From an uncultured Alistipes sp. (GTDB lineage: Bacteria > Bacteroidota > Bacteroidia > Bacteroidales > Rikenellaceae): 64,000 nt of DNA. Both the position numbers and the translations under genes were made by a program. Location: positions 3,137,806-3,201,805 of the forward strand of contig NZ_OZ007039.1 of assembly GCF_963931675.1 (NCBI RefSeq), given 5' to 3'. A model generated the notes under the pieces. That model was not told the DNA's origin, did no database searches, and saw only the letters and a list, made by a program, of their open reading frames with translations. Numbering within the stretch: position 1 is the first letter of the stretch; each line of letters starts with the position of its first letter. Below, one piece after another: positions 16,989 through 26,188 of this stretch.

Positions 16989-17771
16989 TCAGTTCCCGGT
17001 CTCCGAGGTTCGGGAACGGCCCCGTTCGAAGATCCCGGCAGGGTAGCGGACATCGCTCAAAAAGAGCCCCTGCGCCGGGGCCCCGGCACTCGAACGCGAC
17101 AGGTCCCGGCTCTCGATGATCGCCCGGAAATCCTCCGGCGTATAACGCCCCCGGCCCACGTCGACCAGCGTCCCCACAATCGCCCGGACCATGTTCCGCA
17201 GAAAACGGTCCGCACGGATTGTAAAACAGAGACGCCCGTCCGCCAGAAGCGTCCACTCCGCCCGCATCACGTGGCAGATGTTCGTCCGGTTGTTCGAGTT
17301 GAGTTTGGCAAACGACGTGAAATCCTCGTACTCCGGCAGCAGGGCCGCCGCGCGGTTCATCCGCCCGAGGTCCAGCGGCACGTAATACTGCCACGTCAGG
17401 TGGCGCGTGAAGGGATTCTTGTGCGGTTCGATGTAGTAGCGGTACTCGCGCTCCCGGGCGTGGAACCGCGCGTGCGCATCGTCCGCAACCGCCGTCAGAC
17501 CCTCCGCCGAGATGTCCTCCGGAAGCAGGAAATTCAATTTGTAGAGCGTCTGCGCCGGATCCGCGACCGGTGCCGAACAATCGAAATGCGCCACATAATA
17601 CGAGGCATTCACCCCCGTATCGGTGCGACCCGCTCCGGTCACCTCGACCGGTTCGCGGAGGAGCGTCGTCAGGGCCCGTTCGAGGGTCTGCTGCACCGAC
17701 GGCTGGTCAGGCTGCCGCTGCCACCCGCAATAGGCCGCTCCCAGATAGCGGAGTTCGAGAAAATATCGCAT
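16989..17771 (-). CDS. truA: tRNA pseudouridine(38-40) synthase
   Basis: A 260-residue TruA. The N-terminus MRYFLELRYLGAAYCGWQRQP, the catalytic-aspartate motif GAGRTDTGVNA, and FLRNMVRAIVGTLVDVGRGR are diagnostic. It isomerises U38-40 in the anticodon arm of tRNAs. An upstream in-frame methionine exists at 17813, but the family starts at MRYFLEL, so 17771 is used. A TATCTTTG -7 box lies upstream, next to the divergent dapB promoter. Confidence 0.95.
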   Translation of the reverse strand: MRYFLELRYLGAAYCGWQRQPDQPSVQQTLERALTTLLREPVEVTGAGRTDTGVNASYYVAHFDCSAPVADPAQTLYKLNFLLPEDISAEGLTAVADDAHARFHAREREYRYYIEPHKNPFTRHLTWQYYVPLDLGRMNRAAALLPEYEDFTSFAKLNSNNRTNICHVMRAEWTLLADGRLCFTIRADRFLRNMVRAIVGTLVDVGRGRYTPEDFRAIIESRDLSRSSAGAPAQGLFLSDVRYPAGIFERGRSRTSETGN

Positions 17772-17791
17772 GGACAACTTCTTTTTCGGTA

Positions 17792-17864
17792 CAAAGATAC
17801 GCATTTCGCACATACGATAAACCGGGGTCGCTGCGTTTAGTTTCCGAATTTATTCGTATCTTTG
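17792..17864. promoter_or_regulatory. divergent truA/dapB promoters
   Basis: Both genes have a TATCTTTG -7 box, at 17792-17799 for truA (minus strand) and 17857-17864 for dapB (plus strand). Between them sits TAAAC near 17818 and GTTTA near 17835, an inverted repeat that could serve as the -33 elements of both promoters. Confidence 0.65.
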
Positions 17865-17895
17865 TCGGAACTGAATTTTCGAACCGCACTACGAC

Positions 17896-18654
17896 ATGAA
17901 GGCTGCAATCATCGGATACGGCAAGATGGGCCGCGAAATCGAACGGATCCTCGCCGAACGGGGACACGAAACCGCCCTCGTCATCGACCTCGACAATGCC
18001 CGCGACCTCGATGCCGGACACCTGAAGGGCATCGACGTGGCTATCGAATTCACCACGCCCGCCACGGCTTACGACAACATCCGCACCTGTCTGGAGTGCG
18101 GCGTGGCCGTCGTCAGCGGAACAACCGGCTGGACAGACCGCCTGGCCGAACTGCAGGAGTTGTGCCGCCAGCGCGGCGGGGCGCTCTTCTACGCCTCGAA
18201 CTACTGCCTGGGCGTCAACCTCCTGTTCCGCCTCAACCGCCAGCTCGCCGCACTGGTCGGACGCCTCGGGGGCGGTTACGAGGTCCGCATCGAGGAGGTC
18301 CACCACACCCAGAAGAAGGATGCCCCGAGCGGTACGGCCATCACCCTGGCCGAAGGAATCCTCGAAAACCTCCCCGGAAAAACCGGGTGGGTGAACTTCG
18401 CTCCGGGTATCGAACACGCCGCAAACCGCGTGGAGCGCAGCGAGGATACGCCGGCCGACCGCATCGAGATCCGTTCGGTGCGCGAGGGAATGGTCCCGGG
18501 TATTCACACCGTGACCTACGAGTCCGAGGACGACATCCTCGAACTCCGCCACGAAATCAAGAACCGCCGCACGCTGGCGCAAGGAGCCGTCGTAGCAGCC
18601 GAATTCCTCTGCGGAAAGAAGGGCGTGTACGGCATGGATGACCTGCTGAAATAG
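17896..18654 (+). CDS. dapB: 4-hydroxy-tetrahydrodipicolinate reductase
   Basis: A 252-residue DapB that reduces hydroxy-tetrahydrodipicolinate in lysine/meso-diaminopimelate synthesis. Visible are the Rossmann start MKAAIIGYGKMGREIE, AIEFTTPA, VSGTTGW, the catalytic EVHHTQKKDAPSGTA and the C-terminal RRTLAQGAVVAAEFL. Length fits the Bacteroidota form. lepB follows 19 bp downstream on the same strand. Confidence 0.97.
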   Translation: MKAAIIGYGKMGREIERILAERGHETALVIDLDNARDLDAGHLKGIDVAIEFTTPATAYDNIRTCLECGVAVVSGTTGWTDRLAELQELCRQRGGALFYASNYCLGVNLLFRLNRQLAALVGRLGGGYEVRIEEVHHTQKKDAPSGTAITLAEGILENLPGKTGWVNFAPGIEHAANRVERSEDTPADRIEIRSVREGMVPGIHTVTYESEDDILELRHEIKNRRTLAQGAVVAAEFLCGKKGVYGMDDLLK

Positions 18655-18673
18655 TTGAAACAACCGAGACAAC

Positions 18674-20026
18674 ATGCAAAAAATCAAGGCTTTTTTCAGA
18701 AACAAATGGGTCGGGTTCACGCTGGCCGCCCTGCTCTATACGCTCTGGTTCGTCGTCTGGACCGGGAACCTCTGGCTCCTGATCGGCCTGCCCGTCATCT
18801 ACGACCTCTACATCTCGAAGCTCTTCTACCGCTACGTCTGGCACCGGAATACCGAACTCTGTAAACGGAACAAACTCTACAAGACCGTTTACGAGTGGGT
18901 CAACGCCATCATCTTCGCAACGGTCGTCGCTTCGCTCGTGCACATCTTCATCTTCCAGATGTACGTGATCCCCACCTCGTCGATGGAGAAGTCGCTGCTC
19001 GTCGGTGACTACCTCTACGTCAGCAAGGTATCATACGGGCCCCAGATGCCCAACACGCCCCTGTCGTTCCCCTTCGTCCACCACACGATGCCCTTCTCGC
19101 AGACCAAAAAATCATTCTCCGAAGCGATCAAGTGGCCCTACCACCGGCTCAAGGGACTCAAGCCCATCCGCCGAAACGACGTCGTGGTCTTCAACTTCCC
19201 GGCCGGCGACACCGTGCTCCTGGAAAACCAGTCGGTGACCTATTACGACGTGCTGCGCGGTTTCGAGGAGTCGTTCGGAAAGGAGGAGGGACGCAAACGC
19301 CTCAACGAGAAGTACACGGTCATCAGCCGCCCCGTGGACAAACGCGAAAACTACATCAAGCGCTGCGTGGCCCTGCCCGGCGACTCGCTCGTAATCCGTG
19401 ACGGACAGGTCTTTGTCAACGGAGAGCCCCAGGAGCCGATCCCCGGGCTGCAGAGCTCCTACATCGTGCAGACAAACGCACCCTTCACGCAATACGCCCT
19501 CGACAACCTCGGAATCACCGAATACAGCGGGAACGGCGCCGCCTACTACATGGCCCTCACCCGGGAGACCGCCGAGAAGATCGGGAACCTGAACAACGTC
19601 ATCTCGATCCGCCCCTACATCTACACCCCCTCGACCGACGTATTCCCCCAGTGGAACGAAGCCCGCTGGAGCCAGGACAACTACGGCCCGATCTGGATCC
19701 CGAAGAAGGGCGCGACGGTCGAACTCACGCCCGACAACCTGCCGCTCTTCCGCCGGATCATCGAGGCATACGAGGGGCATGAGCTCGACGTGCGCGACGG
19801 CGCGATCCGCATCGACGGAGAACCCGCCACGCAGTACACCTTCGCCATGGACTACTACTGGATGATGGGTGACAACCGCCACAATTCGGCCGATTCGCGC
19901 TTCTGGGGCTATGTTCCCGAGGACCACATCGTCGGAAAGGCCTCGTTCGTCTGGCTATCGCTCGACGCCAACAAGAAGTTCCCCTCGAACATCCGCTGGG
20001 AGCGCCTCTTCCGGAAAGTGCGGTAG
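18674..20026 (+). CDS. lepB: signal peptidase I
   Basis: A 450-residue S26A signal peptidase of the long Bacteroidota type. Two hydrophobic segments lie near the N-terminus (about 12-50) and a further membrane anchor precedes the catalytic serine in VIPTSSMEKSLLVGDYL. The catalytic lysine is in KRENYIKRCVALPGDSL. The final box is DYYWMMGDNRHNSADSRFWG. A large insert between boxes is usual for this group. It removes signal peptides from exported proteins at the inner membrane. The next gene starts 3 bp after the stop. Confidence 0.95.
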   Translation: MQKIKAFFRNKWVGFTLAALLYTLWFVVWTGNLWLLIGLPVIYDLYISKLFYRYVWHRNTELCKRNKLYKTVYEWVNAIIFATVVASLVHIFIFQMYVIPTSSMEKSLLVGDYLYVSKVSYGPQMPNTPLSFPFVHHTMPFSQTKKSFSEAIKWPYHRLKGLKPIRRNDVVVFNFPAGDTVLLENQSVTYYDVLRGFEESFGKEEGRKRLNEKYTVISRPVDKRENYIKRCVALPGDSLVIRDGQVFVNGEPQEPIPGLQSSYIVQTNAPFTQYALDNLGITEYSGNGAAYYMALTRETAEKIGNLNNVISIRPYIYTPSTDVFPQWNEARWSQDNYGPIWIPKKGATVELTPDNLPLFRRIIEAYEGHELDVRDGAIRIDGEPATQYTFAMDYYWMMGDNRHNSADSRFWGYVPEDHIVGKASFVWLSLDANKKFPSNIRWERLFRKVR

Positions 20027-20029
20027 GAC

Positions 20030-20629
20030 ATGCAGCCCGACGACCTCTACCGGACCGTTGCGGCGCCCGCCGAGGCAGCCTGTCGCGAACGGAGCAGCAA
20101 GTTCCTCGCGTGGATCTATCCCGTCCGCAGCGAGGAGGAGATCCGCGGCCATCTGGATGCCCTGCGCAAGCGTTTCTTCGACGCCACGCACCACTGTTAC
20201 GCCTGGCGGCTCGGACCCCGCGGCGAGGCATTCCGCGCCAACGACGACGGCGAGCCTTCGGGAACGGCCGGAAAGCCGATTCTCGGGCAGCTGCTCTCGA
20301 ACGACATCACCGATTGTCTCGTAGTCGTGGTCCGCTACTTCGGCGGCACGAAGCTCGGGGTTCCCGGGTTGATCGCCGCTTACAAGGAGTCGGCCGCCGC
20401 GGCCATCGAAGCCGCGCAGATCGTCGAGCGGACCGTCGACCGGATCGTCACCGTCGATTTCCCCTATGTGGCGATGAACGACATCATGCGCGCGGTCAAG
20501 GAGTTGCAGCCCCGGATCGAGGAGCAGGCTTTCGACAACCTCTGTACCCTGCAGCTCACGATCCGCGAAAGCCGCGCCGACCTGCTCGAAGAGCGCCTCC
20601 GCAAGGCCGGCGGCTCCCTCCGGGAGTAG
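20030..20629 (+). CDS. YigZ/IMPACT family protein
   Basis: A 199-residue YigZ/IMPACT protein. The N-terminal UPF0029 domain contains KFLAWIYPVRSEEEI, ATHHCYAWRLG, DGEPSGTAGKPIL and VVVVRYFGGTKLGVPGLI, followed by a short ferredoxin-like C-terminal domain. Members are proposed to act in translation or nutrient stress, but the exact role is not settled. It lies 3 bp after lepB. Its 3' end is partly duplicated beyond the purine array that follows. Confidence 0.92.
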   Translation: MQPDDLYRTVAAPAEAACRERSSKFLAWIYPVRSEEEIRGHLDALRKRFFDATHHCYAWRLGPRGEAFRANDDGEPSGTAGKPILGQLLSNDITDCLVVVVRYFGGTKLGVPGLIAAYKESAAAAIEAAQIVERTVDRIVTVDFPYVAMNDIMRAVKELQPRIEEQAFDNLCTLQLTIRESRADLLEERLRKAGGSLRE

Positions 20630-20790
20630 AAAGAGCGGGCCGAAAGAGAGAAGGGCCGGAGGAGAGAGGAACCGGAGAGGATAAGACGGAAGAGAGAAGG
20701 GCAGGAGAAGGGCAGGAGAAGGGCAGGAGAAGGGCAGGAGAAGGGCAAAAAGGAGAGCGGTCGGACCGCAGGCGCCCTTCGGGAGTAGAA
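20630..20790 (+). repeat. purine-rich array after yigZ, with 11-bp units
   Basis: The plus strand is nearly pure A/G from 20630. Between 20695 and 20747 the unit GCAGGAGAAGG repeats about 4.5 times. A CGGGAGTAGAAA sequence covering the yigZ stop region occurs at both edges (about 20622 and 20782), as if the array had expanded inside a duplicated gene end. No protein is assigned. Confidence 0.9.
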
Positions 20791-20836
20791 ACAAACGAAC
20801 AGCAGAACAGGTCCGCAAGACGCGGACCTTACGGAT

Positions 20837-23626
20837 ATGGAAAAACACGAAAACTGCATCTACATAAAGGGCGCGCGGGTCCACAACCTCCGCAACATCG
20901 AGTTGGAGATCCCGCACGAAAAACTGGTCGTCATCACCGGACTGTCGGGTTCCGGAAAGTCGACCCTCGCCTTCGACACCATCTTCGCCGAAGGGCAGCG
21001 ACGCTATGTCGAGAGCCTCTCGGCCTATGCCCGGCAGTTCCTCGGCAAGATCAACAAACCCGATGTCGACATCATCGAGGGAATCGCTCCGGCCATCGCC
21101 ATCGAACAGAAGGTCAACACCCGCAACCCCCGTTCGACCGTCGGCACGACCACCGAAATCTACGACTACCTGAAGCTCCTTTTCGCCCGCGTGGGCCACA
21201 CCTTCTCGCCCGTCTCGGGCGAAGAGGTCCGCTGCTACTCGACGGACGACGTCGCCGAATACCTCCTCGAACACCGCGGACAGCGCATCGTCATCGCAGC
21301 CCCGCTGGTGCTCGCCGAAGGGCAGGGGATCATCGAAAAGCTGACACTGCTGCTCTCCGAGGGTTTCATGCGTCTCTACACCGGCGGTGAAGTGCGGCTC
21401 ATCGAGGATGTGTTGCCCGGAATCGGGCCCGACACGAAGGCCGACGACCTGCGTATCGTCGTCGACCGCCTGCGCGTGAATGACGACGAGGAGACCCCGA
21501 CCCGCATCCGCGATTCGGTGGCACGCGCCTTCTCCTACGGCGGAGGCGTCTGCGAAACGGTCACCGACGACGGACTGCGCGCATTCTCGTCGCGCTTCGA
21601 GGCCGACGGAATCGAGTTCGAACCCCCGACCGAACACCTCTTCAGCTTCAACAACCCCCTCGGGGCCTGCCCCCGCTGCGAAGGGTACGGGAAGGTCATC
21701 GGCATCGACGAGGACCTCGTCATCCCCGACAAGAGCAAAACCATCTACGAGGATGCCATCGCCTGCTGGCGCGGCGAGACCATGCGTCGCTGGAAACAGC
21801 AGCTCATCGACAACGCCGCAAAGTTCGACTTTCCGATCCACACCCCCTTTCACGAGCTGACCCCCGACCAGAAACGCCTGCTCTGGCGCGGGAACCAGTA
21901 TTTCCACGGTCTCGACGAATTCTTCCAGTACATCGACTCCGAGCGGCGCAAGATCCAGTTCCGCGTGATGAAGGCCCGCTATACGGGCAAGACCGTCTGC
22001 CCCGAATGCGGCGGTTCGCGCCTCCGCCGCGAAGCCCTCTACGTGCAGGTCGGAGGACGCACGATCGCAGACCTGGTCCGGATGCCCGTCGACGAGCTGA
22101 TCGCCTTCTTCGCCGACCTGCAGCTCGACGACCACGACGCAAAGGCCGCTGCCCGCATCCTCGTCGAGATCCGCAACCGCCTGCAGTACCTCGCGGACGT
22201 GGGGTTGGGATATTTGACCCTCGACCGCCTCTCGTCGACCCTCTCCGGAGGCGAAAGCCAGCGCATCAACCTCTCCACATCGCTCGGAAGCAACCTCACC
22301 GGCTCGCTCTACATCCTCGACGAACCCTCGATCGGCCTGCATCCCCGCGATACGAACCGTCTGATCGGCGTGCTGAAACAGCTGCGCGACCTGGGAAACA
22401 CGGTGATCGTCGTCGAACACGAGGAGGAGGTGATCCGCGCCGCCGACTGGATCGTCGACATCGGTCCCAAAGCCGGGTACAACGGCGGCGAAGTGGTCTT
22501 CAACGGCACGCTCGACGGACTGCTGAAGTGCGACCGCAGCCTCACGGCAGACTACCTCACCGGACGCCGCGAAATCGCCGTCCCGACGAGCGTCCGCGGC
22601 TGGAGCCGCTCGATCCGGATCCGCGGCGCCCGCGAAAACAACCTCCGCAACATCGACGTCCGGATCCCGCTCGGCGTGATGACCTGCATCACCGGCGTCA
22701 GCGGCTCGGGAAAATCATCCCTCGCCAAGGGAATCCTCTATCCCGCACTGAGGCGGATGCTCTACGATACGGGGCTGAAACCCGGCGATTTCGACGGACT
22801 GGAGGGCGACGTACAACTGCTCAAGTCGGTCGAGATGGTCGACCAGAACCCCATCGGAAAGTCCTCCCGCTCGAATCCCGTCACGTACATCAAGGCCTAC
22901 GACGAAATCCGGAAACTCTTCGCCGACCAGCCCTATGCCCAGCACAACGGCCTCGGACCCTCGGCCTTCTCGTTCAACATCGCCGGAGGCCGCTGCGAAG
23001 AGTGTCAGGGCGAAGGCGTCATCAAGGTATCGATGCAGTTCATGGCCGATGTCGAACTGGTCTGCGAAGCCTGCGGCGGAAAACGTTTCCGCGACGAGAT
23101 CCTCGAAGTCAAGTACCGCGGCCGGTCGATCTACGACGTCCTGGAGATGACCATCGACGAGGCCATCGATTTCTTCGGCGAGGATCTCCGCAACGCCACC
23201 TGCCGCCGGATCATCGAACGCCTCCAGCCCCTGCAGGATGTCGGACTCGGGTACATCAAGCTCGGACAATCCTCCTCGACCCTCTCCGGCGGCGAGAGCC
23301 AGCGTGTGAAACTCGCCTCGTTCCTCACGAAGGATGCCGCGCAGGGCGGCGTGATGTTCATCTTCGACGAACCCACCACCGGGCTCCATTTCCACGACAT
23401 CTCGAAGCTCCTCGCGGCGTTCAACGCCCTGATCGAACGCGGGCACACGATCGTCGTCGTCGAGCACAACATGGACATCATCAAGTGCGCCGACTGGGTC
23501 GTGGACCTCGGACCCGAAGCCGGAGAGGAGGGTGGACGGGTCGTCTTCGAAGGTACGCCCCGCGATCTGGAGCGCTGTCCCGAAAGCCACACCGGCGACT
23601 ACCTCCGCCGCCACACCAAACACTGA
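20837..23626 (+). CDS. uvrA: excinuclease ABC subunit A
   Basis: A 929-residue UvrA, the damage-recognition ATPase of nucleotide excision repair. Two ABC modules are seen: Walker A motifs [14 protein letters not shown] (about residue 34) and [13 protein letters not shown], and signatures [17 protein letters not shown] and [15 protein letters not shown]. Zinc-binding CxxC pairs ([27 protein letters not shown] with CEACGGKRF) are intact. Length is normal. It lies in the dapB-lepB-yigZ stretch but after a purine-rich spacer, so it may have its own promoter. Confidence 0.97.
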   Translation: MEKHENCIYIKGARVHNLRNIELEIPHEKLVVITGLSGSGKSTLAFDTIFAEGQRRYVESLSAYARQFLGKINKPDVDIIEGIAPAIAIEQKVNTRNPRSTVGTTTEIYDYLKLLFARVGHTFSPVSGEEVRCYSTDDVAEYLLEHRGQRIVIAAPLVLAEGQGIIEKLTLLLSEGFMRLYTGGEVRLIEDVLPGIGPDTKADDLRIVVDRLRVNDDEETPTRIRDSVARAFSYGGGVCETVTDDGLRAFSSRFEADGIEFEPPTEHLFSFNNPLGACPRCEGYGKVIGIDEDLVIPDKSKTIYEDAIACWRGETMRRWKQQLIDNAAKFDFPIHTPFHELTPDQKRLLWRGNQYFHGLDEFFQYIDSERRKIQFRVMKARYTGKTVCPECGGSRLRREALYVQVGGRTIADLVRMPVDELIAFFADLQLDDHDAKAAARILVEIRNRLQYLADVGLGYLTLDRLSSTLSGGESQRINLSTSLGSNLTGSLYILDEPSIGLHPRDTNRLIGVLKQLRDLGNTVIVVEHEEEVIRAADWIVDIGPKAGYNGGEVVFNGTLDGLLKCDRSLTADYLTGRREIAVPTSVRGWSRSIRIRGARENNLRNIDVRIPLGVMTCITGVSGSGKSSLAKGILYPALRRMLYDTGLKPGDFDGLEGDVQLLKSVEMVDQNPIGKSSRSNPVTYIKAYDEIRKLFADQPYAQHNGLGPSAFSFNIAGGRCEECQGEGVIKVSMQFMADVELVCEACGGKRFRDEILEVKYRGRSIYDVLEMTIDEAIDFFGEDLRNATCRRIIERLQPLQDVGLGYIKLGQSSSTLSGGESQRVKLASFLTKDAAQGGVMFIFDEPTTGLHFHDISKLLAAFNALIERGHTIVVVEHNMDIIKCADWVVDLGPEAGEEGGRVVFEGTPRDLERCPESHTGDYLRRHTKH

Positions 23627-23635
23627 ACCGCCAAG

Positions 23636-24850
23636 ATGGAATTCCATACCTACCAACTTCCCAACGGAATCCGCGGCATCCACCGCCAGGTGCGCGGATC
23701 GGTGGCCCACTGTGCGCTGGTCATCGGCGCCGGAAGCCGCGACGAACTCCCCTCGGAGTACGGGCTGGCACACTTCACCGAACACGCCTTCTTCAAGGGC
23801 ACAGAACGCCGCCGCGCCTGGCAGGTCAACTGCCGCCTCGAAAACCTCGGCGGCGAACTCAACGCATTCACCACCAAGGAGGACACGACGATTCACGCCA
23901 CAACCCTCCGCGGTGACTTTGCGAAGGCCGCCGAACTGATTGCCGACATCGCCTTCCATTCGACCTTCCCCGACCGCGAGCTCGAACGCGAAAAGGAGGT
24001 CATCGTCGACGAAATCAACACCTACAAGGATTCGCCCGCCGACCTGATTTACGACACCTTCGAGGACCTGCTGTTCGAGGGTTCGCAGCTGGGTCACAAC
24101 ATCCTCGGCCGCAAGGCCGCACTCGCCCGATACAACGGCGGGGCCATCCGCGCCTTCACCCGGCGGATGCACACCACCGACCGCATGGTCTTCTCGTCGA
24201 TCGGAAACTTCTCGCCCCGGGTGGCCGAGGCCGTCGCGGCACGCTACTTCGGCGAACAGACCGCCACCGTATGCCGCAGCGAAAGGGTAGTGCCGGGACC
24301 CTGCACGGCCTTTGAAAAGAGCGTCGTGAAGCATACCCACCAGACCCACTGCATCATCGGAAACCGCGCCTACGGAATCGCCGAAGAACGCCGCCTGCCC
24401 CTGGCCCTCGTGGTCAATATCCTCGGGGGACCCTGCGCCAATTCGCTGCTCAACATGGTCGTGCGCGAACGAAACGGGCTCTCGTACAACATCGAAGCGT
24501 CGTACACCCCCTATGGCGATACCGGAATCGTCGCCATCTACTTCAGTTCCGAACACGGCAATGCCGAACAGTGCATCGAGCTGATCGAAGGGCAGTTGCA
24601 GAGGCTGCGGACCCAGCCCCTCACCAGCCGCCAGCTCTCGATGGCCAAGAAGCAGTTCATCGCCCAGCTGGCCATTTCGAGCGAAAGCAACGAAAGCTAC
24701 ATGCTCAGTGCCGGAAAAAGCCTGCTGACCCACGACGAAATCGACACCATGGAGCAGGTCTACGCCAAAGTCCGCGAACTGACCGCCGCACAGCTGACCG
24801 AAGTCGCCGAGGAGGTCTTTTCGGGGATGTCGCGCCTCATTTACAAATAG
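23636..24850 (+). CDS. M16 family zinc protease
   Basis: A 404-residue M16 (pitrilysin-like) peptidase. The inverted zinc motif HFTEH is at residues 46-50 and the downstream glutamate is in ELEREKEVIVDEIN. NLGGELNAFTTKEDTTIHAT matches the M16 core, and the C-terminal half forms the second M16 domain with RERNGLSYNIEASYTPYGDTG. It lies 9 bp after uvrA. It has no obvious signal peptide. It likely degrades peptides in the cytoplasm. Confidence 0.93.
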   Translation: MEFHTYQLPNGIRGIHRQVRGSVAHCALVIGAGSRDELPSEYGLAHFTEHAFFKGTERRRAWQVNCRLENLGGELNAFTTKEDTTIHATTLRGDFAKAAELIADIAFHSTFPDRELEREKEVIVDEINTYKDSPADLIYDTFEDLLFEGSQLGHNILGRKAALARYNGGAIRAFTRRMHTTDRMVFSSIGNFSPRVAEAVAARYFGEQTATVCRSERVVPGPCTAFEKSVVKHTHQTHCIIGNRAYGIAEERRLPLALVVNILGGPCANSLLNMVVRERNGLSYNIEASYTPYGDTGIVAIYFSSEHGNAEQCIELIEGQLQRLRTQPLTSRQLSMAKKQFIAQLAISSESNESYMLSAGKSLLTHDEIDTMEQVYAKVRELTAAQLTEVAEEVFSGMSRLIYK

Positions 24851-24855
24851 ACCGT

Positions 24856-25509
24856 ATGGACGCACTCGAACGATACGTACATGAACATTCGGCTCCCGAG
24901 GAGGAACTGCTCCACGAACTGGACCGCGAAACCAATCTCCGCGCCGTGGCTCCCCGCATGTTGTCGGGCCACATTCAGGGGCGGATGCTCGAAATGTTCG
25001 TCCGCATGATCCGCCCCCGGCGGGTGTTGGAGATCGGAACCTTTACGGGTTATTCGGCCCTCTCGATGGCCGCAGGGCTCGAAGACGAGGCCCGGCTCGA
25101 CACCATCGAGGTCGATGACGAACTGGAAGAGTTCACCCAATCGTGGTTCGACCGTTCGCCTCACGGGCCCAAAATCCGCTTCCACATCGGATCGGCCCTC
25201 GACATCGCCCCCCGGCTCGGCGAAATATACGACCTCGTATTCATCGACGGCGACAAACGCGAATACCCCGACTACTACCGCATGCTGATGGGGGACAACG
25301 GCGGCAAGGCGCTCGTACACGGCGGCTCGGTGCTCATTGCCGACAACATCCTCTGGTCGGGAAAGGTCGTGCAGCCCGTGGCGCACGGCGACCGCCACAC
25401 GCAGGCGTTGATCGAGTTCAACCGCATGGTCGCCGAAGATCCCCGCGTGGAGAATGTCATCGTCCCCCTGCGCGACGGGCTGAACCTGATCCGGGTAAAA
25501 AGCAACTGA
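24856..25509 (+). CDS. class I SAM-dependent O-methyltransferase
   Basis: A 217-residue methyltransferase of the catechol-type O-methyltransferase (methyltransf_3) family. Motif I is VLEIGTFTGYSALSMA (about residues 58-73); DLVFIDGDKREYPDYY carries the metal-binding aspartate, and VLIADNILWSGKV continues the core. It starts 5 bp after the M16 gene. The substrate is unknown. Confidence 0.92.
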   Translation: MDALERYVHEHSAPEEELLHELDRETNLRAVAPRMLSGHIQGRMLEMFVRMIRPRRVLEIGTFTGYSALSMAAGLEDEARLDTIEVDDELEEFTQSWFDRSPHGPKIRFHIGSALDIAPRLGEIYDLVFIDGDKREYPDYYRMLMGDNGGKALVHGGSVLIADNILWSGKVVQPVAHGDRHTQALIEFNRMVAEDPRVENVIVPLRDGLNLIRVKSN

Positions 25510-25570
25510 AAACAACAGGGATACTACGGATTTCAACGATTCGATACAGCGCTGACAGGCTTCGCAAAGT

Positions 25571-25626
25571 CCCCGCCGAGGCGGGGATTTAGGGGTGGGT
25601 CAGACCTGAATACGGCGCCGCAGGCG
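25571..25626. repeat. two GC-rich hairpins upstream of mazG
   Basis: CCCCGCC-GA-GGCGGGG (25571-25586) is followed at about 25610-25625 by a second small GCCGC/GCGGC hairpin. They fill the 183-bp gap after the methyltransferase gene and could be a terminator or a degraded REP-like element. Confidence 0.5.
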
Positions 25627-25692
25627 GCGAACAACAGCGGCGGGATACGAAACACCGGACAACAAGCAACCATCGACAACATACATTTTACC

Positions 25693-26022
25693 ATGGAAAT
25701 CAAGGAATTGCAGGAGCGTGTAGACGCCTGGATCAAGCAATACGGCGTGCGTTACTTCTCGGAACTGACCAACATGGCCTGTCTCATGGAAGAGGTGGGG
25801 GAGTTGGCCCGCGTCATGGCCCGTACCTACGGCGACCAGTCGTTCAAGGCCGGTGAGAAAGCCAACCTTGCCGACGAAATGGCTGACGTCCTGTGGGTAT
25901 TGGTCTGTCTGGCCAACCAGACGGGGGTCGATCTCACCGCCGCCGTCGAGGCCAATTTCTCCAAGAAAACCTCCCGCGACAAGGAGCGACACCTCAACAA
26001 CAGCAAACTCAACAAGGAGTGA
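25693..26022 (+). CDS. MazG-like nucleotide pyrophosphohydrolase
   Basis: A 109-residue all-alpha NTP pyrophosphatase of the MazG-like family. The metal-binding helices are seen as MEEVGELARVMAR (about residues 37-49) and ADEMADVLWVLVCLANQ (about 67-83), giving the ExxE...ExxD pattern. It is probably a house-cleaning enzyme hydrolysing non-canonical nucleoside triphosphates. It is the last gene of the plus-strand run starting at dapB and is followed by a terminator. Confidence 0.9.
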   Translation: MEIKELQERVDAWIKQYGVRYFSELTNMACLMEEVGELARVMARTYGDQSFKAGEKANLADEMADVLWVLVCLANQTGVDLTAAVEANFSKKTSRDKERHLNNSKLNKE

Positions 26023-26040
26023 AAAAACGGTTCATTTCAC

Positions 26041-26082
26041 GGAGCGGACCCCGTATGCGGCGGCCCGCTCCCTCTGTTTTTT
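26041..26082 (+). terminator. terminator after mazG
   Basis: Stem GGAGCGG/CCGCTCC with a long loop, followed by CTCTGTTTTTT. Confidence 0.7.
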
Positions 26083-26122
26083 CCGGAACACCCTGTTTTT
26101 TATGCCCTTCGGACGGATCGGG

Positions 26123-26153
26123 TTGGTCCGTTCGGAAAAAATCCGTACCTTTG
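26123..26153 (+). promoter_or_regulatory. promoter of the LRR lipoprotein gene
   Basis: TTGG at 26123-26126 and TACCTTTG at 26146-26153 with a 19-bp spacer, the standard Bacteroidota layout, 36 bp before the start codon. Confidence 0.75.
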
Positions 26154-26188
26154 AAAAACCGGATCTGTAACCTCCAAAAACAACCATC

